From SZUA-287 sp036397975 (lineage in GTDB: Bacteria > Bacteroidota > Ignavibacteria > UBA10030 > UBA6906): DNA of 29,643 bases. Below the pieces are notes generated by a model. It had not been told where the DNA came from and searched no databases. It saw only the letters and a list, made by a program, of their open reading frames with translations. Positions 23,723-29,643 of the stretch are shown in pieces (within the stretch, counting starts at the first letter, position 1; each line of letters starts with the position of its first letter). The translations under genes were made by a program, and so were the position numbers. The stretch spans positions 1 to 29,643 of the forward strand of contig DASWHW010000027.1 in assembly GCA_036397975.1 (NCBI GenBank). Direction: 5' to 3'.

Positions 23723-25168
23723 ATGAACTTCAGAGCAGTCATTGCTGTCCTTGGTTTCATACTTGGAGTGATCGGACTCCTGATGGCGACGGCAATTCCT
23801 GTCTCATTGATGTTCGGCGAAAACGATGCCGACGCATTCATAATTTCTGTCGGAATTACGTTGCTTGCAAGCGCTGGCATGTGGCTGGTCGGACGAAAAG
23901 AGCGCCACGAGGTGAAGATTCGTGAAGGTTTCGCTGTTGTAGCGCTAGGATGGATATTTGCTTCCCTGGTCGGGTGTCTTCCATTTATGATCTCGGGTGC
24001 GATTCCCTCTTTTACGGATGCCTTCTTTGAAACGATGTCGGGATTCACAACTACTGGATCAAGTATCCTCACAAACATAGAGTCACTTCCACATGGGATA
24101 CTCTTCTGGCGGTCGATTACACAGTGGATAGGCGGGATGGGAATGATTCTACTCTCCGTCGCCATTCTCCCCTTGCTTGGGATTGGTGGGATGCAGTTGT
24201 TTGCTGCGGAAGCTTCTGGTCTTACTCTGGAAAAACTAACTCCTAGGATAAGTCAAACAGCACGCATCTTATGGATGGTCTATGCCGCCCTCACTGCCGC
24301 CCTTGTAGGACTCCTTTATCTGGGCGGCATTTCTTGGTTTGATGCGGTTTGTCACGGGTTCACAACACTCTCGAGTGGAGGGTTTTCGACAAAGAATACA
24401 AGCATCGCATTTTTTCCAAGTCCCTTTATTCAATACGTGATCATCATATTCATGTTTCTGGCAGGAACAAATTTCACATTGCACTATCGATTCCTCAAAG
24501 GTGATGTGAAAGGATATTTTAAAGACAACGAGTTCCTCTTCTATTTTGCCCTTATTCTCACGGTGTCAATATTCATGGTCCCGTGGATTCCATCGAGCAG
24601 CGTCGGGAGCTTTGAGGAACAATGCCGTGCGGCAATTTTCCAAACGGTGTCAATAATAAGTACAACCGGATTCGTGAGCAAGGATTATGAGCTGTGGGCC
24701 CCGGCGGCACAACTCGTGCTTCTCCTGATGTTATTCAACGGTGGCTCGGCTGGCTCAACGGCGGGCGGGATAAAGATTGTAAGGATACTTCTGTTGCTGA
24801 AAAATGGTTACAATGAAATCAAGAAATTGGTCCATCCCAAAGCTATCATACCCATTCGGTTCAACAGGCGAGGAGTGGATACCGAGATCATCTCTGATGT
24901 GCAGGCATTTTTTGTTCTGTACATCTCTCTTTTTGCTTTCATGACTATCATAATGACTGTAATGGGCGTTGACATTATTAGCGCTGCAGGGGCAGTGGCG
25001 ACAACAATGGCCAATGCCGGCCCAGGCCTGGGTTCCGTAGGAGGTGTGGACAATTTTGCTCATATTCCAACAGCGGGGAAATGGATTCTAACTTTTTGTA
25101 TGTTGGCGGGAAGACTTGAGCTTTTTACTGTCCTAGTTATTCTTGCTCCGGCGTACTGGAGAAAGTAA
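23723..25168 (+). CDS. trkH: Trk K+ transporter membrane subunit
   Basis: The 481-residue membrane protein has the four P-loop repeats of the TrkH/KtrB superfamily: MSGFTTTGSSIL, HGFTTLSSGGFST, SIISTTGFVS and ANAGPGLGSVGG, each with the filter glycine. The glycine-rich NGGSAGSTAGGIKIVR segment before the last repeat is a family hallmark. It forms the K+ pathway in the inner membrane with TrkA as regulator. Length fits TrkH rather than the shorter KtrB. Its stop is five bases from the stop of the convergent hydrolase gene. Confidence 0.95.
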   Translation: MNFRAVIAVLGFILGVIGLLMATAIPVSLMFGENDADAFIISVGITLLASAGMWLVGRKERHEVKIREGFAVVALGWIFASLVGCLPFMISGAIPSFTDAFFETMSGFTTTGSSILTNIESLPHGILFWRSITQWIGGMGMILLSVAILPLLGIGGMQLFAAEASGLTLEKLTPRISQTARILWMVYAALTAALVGLLYLGGISWFDAVCHGFTTLSSGGFSTKNTSIAFFPSPFIQYVIIIFMFLAGTNFTLHYRFLKGDVKGYFKDNEFLFYFALILTVSIFMVPWIPSSSVGSFEEQCRAAIFQTVSIISTTGFVSKDYELWAPAAQLVLLLMLFNGGSAGSTAGGIKIVRILLLLKNGYNEIKKLVHPKAIIPIRFNRRGVDTEIISDVQAFFVLYISLFAFMTIIMTVMGVDIISAAGAVATTMANAGPGLGSVGGVDNFAHIPTAGKWILTFCMLAGRLELFTVLVILAPAYWRK

Positions 25169-25173
25169 AACTT

Positions 25174-25938
25174 CTACCCAAAGAACCGGAACACCAGTTC
25201 CTTCATTTCTTCGGGTGCATCAGAATGCACCCAATGCCCCGCTTTCTTGATCGTGGTGATGATGGCTTTCGGAAACATACCCCTGATGGCTGCTCGATCA
25301 TCATCCACAATATAACGCGACAGTCCGCCCTTAATGAACATTGCCGGTTTTAGGAATTTGCCCGTGGCGGTGATATTTCCTGCAATTTCCGGGTAATGTC
25401 GTTTCAACGCCGAGAGGTTCATCTTCCATCGAAACGAACCATCATCATTCCGAGCAAGATTCTTCAACAAGAACTGTCGTGTGGCGGCAGACGGTATGGA
25501 CGGTTCGAGAGCTTCGTCGGCCTCCTTCCGTTCCTGATACCGATCGAGTTGAAGAGCGCACAAAGCGTCAAGAATCGTATCATGCTTTCCGGGATAGGAT
25601 CGCGGTGCAACATCGACAACCATGATCCTTGCGGCATGCTCGGGATAAGTGAGAGCGAATTGCATCACCGTTTTCCCCCCCATGGAATGCCCGAGCAGAT
25701 GCGCGGAATCGAGGTGATGGGATGCCAAAAAACTTCGGAGGTCTTCCGCCATCACTTCATAATTGATCACGCTGGAATGCGGAGAACGACCGTGATTTCG
25801 TGCATCGAAGGTGAACACCCGGAATGACAGGGCGAATTCTTTCGCAAGCGTTGTCCAATTGTCCAAAGAGCCAAAGAGACCATGGAGAATTATCAGGGGC
25901 GGGCCTGATCGGCCGTATGATTTTTCATGGAACTTCAA
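25174..25938 (-). CDS. Alpha/beta hydrolase, YbfF-like esterase
   Basis: The 254-residue product has PLIILHGLFGSLDNW (14-28, oxyanion region), DARNHGRSP, the nucleophile elbow GHSMGG (S85), a D in VVDVAP near residue 109 and H235 in AGHWVH, so the triad is complete. The layout resembles the YbfF acyl-CoA/ester hydrolase group; the substrate is unknown. The frame starts with TTG at 25938; AGGA stands about eight bases upstream and there is no nearby ATG, so TTG is probably used. The gene is the last of a minus-strand run, 24 bases after the DUF4921 gene. Confidence 0.88.
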   Translation of the reverse strand: MKFHEKSYGRSGPPLIILHGLFGSLDNWTTLAKEFALSFRVFTFDARNHGRSPHSSVINYEVMAEDLRSFLASHHLDSAHLLGHSMGGKTVMQFALTYPEHAARIMVVDVAPRSYPGKHDTILDALCALQLDRYQERKEADEALEPSIPSAATRQFLLKNLARNDDGSFRWKMNLSALKRHYPEIAGNITATGKFLKPAMFIKGGLSRYIVDDDRAAIRGMFPKAIITTIKKAGHWVHSDAPEEMKELVFRFFG

Positions 25939-25962
25939 CGGCGATCCTGGGTGGAGCGGTGA

Positions 25963-27279
25963 TTATTTGAGATAATATTTCAGCGGATTGGGATCGACCC
26001 GACACTCTTCGGCAACACGCATGCGTTCGACCTTTCCTTCATCGCGAAGTTTGTACAACCTCGGAACCAATCGATCTCTGAGTTCGATAGGGGTCATAGG
26101 ATTGATATAGATACTCGTCCCGCCCTCAAAGCCAGCCGGAACATTCACACGCCATTTGACTAGGATATGCCAGGGCATTTTATAGACCGCATCGATGGGA
26201 GTATAATACCATTCCTCGTTGCAGGAGATTTGGCTTCCCATTGCCGCATGGACAGCATGCACCAGATTACTGACGCCACGAATTTCCTCATCGGTATGTT
26301 CATAGGGTCGTCCAGTCTGCGATTTCGAATAGATCTCGATTGTCGGCGATCGGTGACCAATCCCGACAAACGCAAGGGCATGGTCGTTCTCGGCGAATAA
26401 AAGATTGTGGTGTGCTGCAAAGTTGGCTCCGAAATCGTTGTACACATTCGGATCCTCTCGCAGCATTTTGATCTGTCCCTCGATGGACGACCCCCATTCA
26501 TCCAAAGCAACAATTTGTTTATGTAAGTGGTCGAGGGAGGCGCCGGCAGGTCGCAGCCAATTTTGAAAAACGCTTAAATAGCGGACATACCGATTCGAAT
26601 TGGTGATATCATACATTGCATCGATCGTGAACTTGAAATAGCGGTAGTGTTCTTCAAGAGACATTTCGCCGGATGAATACAGATCGTTTTCATAGTGCGC
26701 CGATTCGGTAAAATGTCGTCTAGCAATGATGAGCTCGTGCCCGCCGCCGAAGAATGAATCCGCCACGGCTAATTTTTCAGATAAGGGCATTTTCTCGATC
26801 TGCTCTTCCGATTTCGATTCCTGGCGCAGCTTATACTCGACAACTTCATTGATATGTTTCAGGCCGGCAGGATTGGCGAGGTACTCTTCCTTCCACTTCT
26901 GTCGCGCGGGAGGAATCTTGAAGGCATAGTTTTTCCGCCAGTAATCCAGGGTGACAATCTCGAACATGTTGCCAACCCGCCGGAATTCCGCGACGGTGTC
27001 AGAGTATCGATCAGTGGCAAGCTGATCAAGTCGTTCCCAATGATTATCCCGACGGATGAGCCGGGATTTTTCGGGCGGTGTTTCGAGATACCGGGGAGAA
27101 CAAAAGCTGCAGTAATCTTCGGGAGTGTGGACTTCAAGCTTTTTGGGAGCGTCAGCCAGGTGATTGATCATCGGCCGTTTGCTGCGACCAGGCACCGCCC
27201 ACACTTCCGTGCCGGTGAATGGATTAATCTGTTTCACCGTGCCGTCAGGCATGATGTTGTAATGCATTGCAAGAAGCAT
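25963..27279 (-). CDS. GalT-like nucleotidyltransferase family protein (DUF4921)
   Basis: The 438-residue product begins with MPDGTVKQINPFTGTEVWAVPGR (from residue 10), a hallmark of the DUF4921 family as I recall it. Features shared with galactose-1-phosphate uridylyltransferase are a CxxC pair (C57, C60) in the zinc-site position, GGHELIIARRH comparable to the GalT GxHEVIIExPxH strand, and HLHKQ near residue 250 in the place of the GalT nucleophile motif HPHxQ. It is probably a nucleotidyl- or phospho-transferase on a sugar phosphate; the exact reaction is unknown. An alternative ATG lies at codon 5. Position between a phosphohexomutase and a hydrolase supports a sugar-phosphate role. Confidence 0.82.
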   Translation of the reverse strand: MLLAMHYNIMPDGTVKQINPFTGTEVWAVPGRSKRPMINHLADAPKKLEVHTPEDYCSFCSPRYLETPPEKSRLIRRDNHWERLDQLATDRYSDTVAEFRRVGNMFEIVTLDYWRKNYAFKIPPARQKWKEEYLANPAGLKHINEVVEYKLRQESKSEEQIEKMPLSEKLAVADSFFGGGHELIIARRHFTESAHYENDLYSSGEMSLEEHYRYFKFTIDAMYDITNSNRYVRYLSVFQNWLRPAGASLDHLHKQIVALDEWGSSIEGQIKMLREDPNVYNDFGANFAAHHNLLFAENDHALAFVGIGHRSPTIEIYSKSQTGRPYEHTDEEIRGVSNLVHAVHAAMGSQISCNEEWYYTPIDAVYKMPWHILVKWRVNVPAGFEGGTSIYINPMTPIELRDRLVPRLYKLRDEGKVERMRVAEECRVDPNPLKYYLK

Positions 27280-27308
27280 TCAGTCGTCCGATGTCTGTGA
27301 AGGATTTA

Positions 27309-28709
27309 TCACTGGGTTGCTGCATTCAGCAGCGCGTTCACCGTCTCCATGCTGTCCCCTTCAGCGTAGAAACGGATAAGAGGCTCTGTTCCCGACGCAC
27401 GCACCAGCAGCCACCCTTTCTCAACGAAAAGCTTATGCCCGTCGATATCCTTCCGACCAATCACGGGCATTCCCGCGAGTTCCTTGACAGGTTTACTGAA
27501 GCGTTTCATGATGGTCTTTTTTCCTTTCTCCGTCATGTGTTTATCGATGCGGTGAAACTCGTGATTGCCGTATTCATCCATCAATTCCTGCACCAGGGCG
27601 CTGAGAGATTTGCCCCGGACTGTCATCATTTCGCAGAGGAGGAGACCAAGGAAAATTCCATCCCGTTCGGGAATGTGACCCTTCACGCCTAAACCGCCAC
27701 TTTCTTCTCCGCCGATAAGCACATCACCTTCGGTCATGAGGCGACAAACATGCTTGAAGCCGATCGGCGTTTCATGGAGAGTCAGTCCGTATCTTTCGGA
27801 CATCGTATCAACCATCTGAGTCACAGAAAAAGACTTCGCGACATCTCCCGACAGACCTTTCTGTTCGTGCAAGTACTTCAAAAGGAGGCAGAAGATTCTG
27901 TGCGAGTCGACGAAGTTCCCGTGCTCATCGACGGCACCGATGCGATCGGCATCTCCGTCCGTTGCGATGCCGATGTTGTAACTTCCGGTCTTCATTCCTT
28001 GCAGAAGTTCACCCAGATTCTTCGCAAGCGGCTCCGGATTCGTCCCGCCAAACGATGGGTTGTACGTTGAGTGGATTTGTTGAATCTCCGGCATGGCTTT
28101 GTCAAGAACTCCCTGTCCAGCGCCGTACATTACGTCGAAGAGAATTCGCATGCCTGACCTGCGGATCAGGTCAAGGTCGATCTTCGTTGCAAGGTCGTCC
28201 AGATAGCGCTGCTTCATACTTACATATTCGATTTTTCCTTTTGCAACAAGCTCTTCCAGAGAGCGTTTCATTGGCGGGAGTTTCTTTTTCTTGAGTACTG
28301 CACCGAGTTGCTTTTCGACTTTGGCAATCGTTTCGGGATGTGCGGGCCCGCCAAAATCACCCTTGATCTTGAATCCATTATACTTTGGTGGATTGTGGCT
28401 GGCGGTAATAACGATGCCAGCAGCAGCATTATCCAATTTGGTCACGAGCGACACCATTGGGGTTGTTACAATGCTGTCGGCGAGTTTGACCTTGATTCCC
28501 TGGTTGGCTATGACTGTAGCGGCTACCTCGGCAAATTCACGCGACATGAACCGGGCGTCGTAGCCGATAACGACGCCCCCGCGAATTTTCTTGTGCTTCT
28601 TGTAGTTCATCGCCGTTGCAATGGCAACACGAGAGAGATTATCAAACGTAAAGTCGTCTGCGATTACTGCACGCCATCCGTCGGTTCCGAATTTGATAGT
28701 CTCAGCCAT
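27309..28709 (-). CDS. Alpha-D-phosphohexomutase (phosphoglucomutase/phosphomannomutase)
   Basis: The 466-residue protein has all four family loops in order: TASHNPPKYNG with phosphoserine S104, metal loop DGDADR (251-256), sugar-binding GEESGG (334-339), and phosphate-binding RASGTEPLIR (437-446). It interconverts hexose 1- and 6-phosphates, most likely glucose and/or mannose; GEESGG is common to PGM and PMM, so the sugar cannot be fixed from this. AACAGGAT precedes the ATG. It lies 39 bases after the enolase gene and 29 bases before the GalT-like gene, all on the minus strand, and could supply glucose 1-phosphate for ADP-glucose used by GlgA. Confidence 0.95.
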   Translation of the reverse strand: MAETIKFGTDGWRAVIADDFTFDNLSRVAIATAMNYKKHKKIRGGVVIGYDARFMSREFAEVAATVIANQGIKVKLADSIVTTPMVSLVTKLDNAAAGIVITASHNPPKYNGFKIKGDFGGPAHPETIAKVEKQLGAVLKKKKLPPMKRSLEELVAKGKIEYVSMKQRYLDDLATKIDLDLIRRSGMRILFDVMYGAGQGVLDKAMPEIQQIHSTYNPSFGGTNPEPLAKNLGELLQGMKTGSYNIGIATDGDADRIGAVDEHGNFVDSHRIFCLLLKYLHEQKGLSGDVAKSFSVTQMVDTMSERYGLTLHETPIGFKHVCRLMTEGDVLIGGEESGGLGVKGHIPERDGIFLGLLLCEMMTVRGKSLSALVQELMDEYGNHEFHRIDKHMTEKGKKTIMKRFSKPVKELAGMPVIGRKDIDGHKLFVEKGWLLVRASGTEPLIRFYAEGDSMETVNALLNAATQ

Positions 28710-28748
28710 ATATCCTGTTCAATCCTGATTAGTTGGGAGAGTAATTGG

Positions 28749-29643
28749 TTATCGTTGAAATGCTGCAAGACCTGCAAACACTGCCGTATTATCCAACTCC
28801 TGCTCGATCCGAAGAAGTTGATTGTACTTAGCAATCCGATCCGACCGGCTTACCGACCCCGTTTTGATCTGACCGGCATTCGTCGCTACGGCAATGTCGG
28901 CGATCGTGGCGTCTTCTGTTTCACCGGAGCGGTGACTGATGATGCTGGTGTACCCTGCACGCTTCGCCATCTCCACCGCGTCGAGCGTTTCTGTCAGCGT
29001 GCCAATCTGGTTCACCTTGATGAGGATCGAATTTGCGACTCCCATCTCGATGCCCCGATTGAGGAATTCGGTATTGGTCACGAAGACATCGTCCCCAACG
29101 AGCTGAACGCTTTTGCCAACGGCAGTGGTGAGAAGTTTCCAGCCGTCCCAGTCGTTTTCTGCCATCCCATCCTCAATGGAAAGAATTGGATACTGCTTGA
29201 TCCAGGACTCGTAGAACTTCACCATTTCCTCACGCGACTTCATTTCTTTGGATGATTTGTAGAACTTGTATTTGCCGTTCTCCCACATCTCGCTCGATGC
29301 AACATCAATTGCGATATACGTGTCTTTTCCGGGTTCATATCCGGCTTTGGTGATTGCTTCGAGTATTACTTCCACCGCCTCATCGTTGGATTTCAGGTTC
29401 GGCGCAAAACCCCCTTCGTCGCCAACCGCGGTGTTGTAGCCTTTCTTATGCAATACACCTTTCAGAGCATGGAACACCTCTGCACCCATGCGAAGCGCCT
29501 CGGCAAAGGACGGGGCGTTTACCGGGACGATCATGAACTCCTGGAAGTCTACATTATTATCAGCGTGTTTCCCGCCATTCAGAATATTCATCATCGGTGT
29601 GGGAAGATACTTTGCGTTTGTCCCGCCGATATACCGATAGAGG
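28749..29643 (-). CDS. eno: Enolase (N-terminus outside the window)
   Basis: The 297 visible residues cover the C-terminal two thirds; the frame stays open to the right edge, reading LYRYIGGTNAKYLPTPMMN at its start. Family marks are MNILNGGKHADNNVDFQEFM, GDEGGFAPN (catalytic Glu), AIDVASSE, SIEDGMAENDW and DDVFVTN for Mg2+ ligands, ILIKVNQIGTLTET with the catalytic Lys, and SHRSGETED. It converts 2-phosphoglycerate to phosphoenolpyruvate. It is the first visible gene of the minus-strand sugar-phosphate run. Confidence 0.98.
   Translation of the reverse strand, partial: LYRYIGGTNAKYLPTPMMNILNGGKHADNNVDFQEFMIVPVNAPSFAEALRMGAEVFHALKGVLHKKGYNTAVGDEGGFAPNLKSNDEAVEVILEAITKAGYEPGKDTYIAIDVASSEMWENGKYKFYKSSKEMKSREEMVKFYESWIKQYPILSIEDGMAENDWDGWKLLTTAVGKSVQLVGDDVFVTNTEFLNRGIEMGVANSILIKVNQIGTLTETLDAVEMAKRAGYTSIISHRSGETEDATIADIAVATNAGQIKTGSVSRSDRIAKYNQLLRIEQELDNTAVFAGLAAFQR

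Noticed and set aside
28308..29255. Plus-strand 315-codon frame opposite the mutase and enolase genes
   Set aside because: It runs antisense across two well-recognised genes and their junction, is rich in Cys/Arg/His and shows no family motif.

Overview
The window reads as chromosomal DNA of a Gram-negative bacterium of the Bacteroidota/Chlorobi (FCB) superphylum, possibly an Ignavibacteria-like lineage. Pointers are a large secreted lamin-tail protein with a FlgD-like C-terminal domain of the kind common in FCB secreted proteins, a CMP-KDO synthetase (hence LPS), a Bacteroidota-style lipoprotein with an acidic stretch after the lipid cysteine, and the tail of a REP-associated IS200-like transposase beside a GCCCC-TAC-GGGGC palindrome. 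The phylum assignment is inference. Base composition looks even, and most of the window is ordinary housekeeping sequence. No rRNA, tRNA, CRISPR array or intact mobile element is visible.

Layout. (1) 1-3730: the 3' part of a giant repeat-built secreted protein alternating CARDB-like and lamin-tail domains, with an internal ~816-bp tandem duplication. (2) 3731-4269: a scar region holding a decayed IS200-like transposase tail, palindromes and a possible promoter, leading to a macro-domain gene (4270-4830). (3) 4900-9305: two translationally coupled exported amidohydrolases, closed by a clear rho-independent terminator; only one of their three amidohydrolase domains keeps the HxH metal site. (4) 9452-18704: a long plus-strand series: small zinc ribbon, glgA, alpha/beta hydrolase, TerC-like protein, Ste24-like protease, PlsC acyltransferase, acidic lipoprotein, gatC, kdsB, DUF502 protein, pyrG. 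Many junctions are ATGA overlaps or gaps of a few bases. (5) 18683-22121: a minus-strand pair, RlmD-like rRNA methyltransferase and ABC-F ATPase, whose 3' end overlaps pyrG. (6) 22243-25168: a remnant of an SLC12/APC-type permease start, then trkA and trkH. (7) 25174-29643: a minus-strand run eno (partial) -> phosphohexomutase -> GalT-like DUF4921 protein -> alpha/beta hydrolase.

How the genes fit together. The central run mixes envelope biogenesis (plsC, kdsB, Ste24, lipoprotein, DUF502) with CTP supply (pyrG; CTP is the KdsB substrate) and translation (gatC). The right-hand run is sugar-phosphate and lower-glycolysis metabolism, and glgA adds glycogen synthesis. TrkA and TrkH form a K+ uptake system. 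I found no clearly new multi-gene system. The most interesting items are two hidden gene remnants (transposase tail, permease head), the apparently metal-dead amidohydrolase domains, and the uncharacterised small zinc ribbon and acidic lipoprotein genes.
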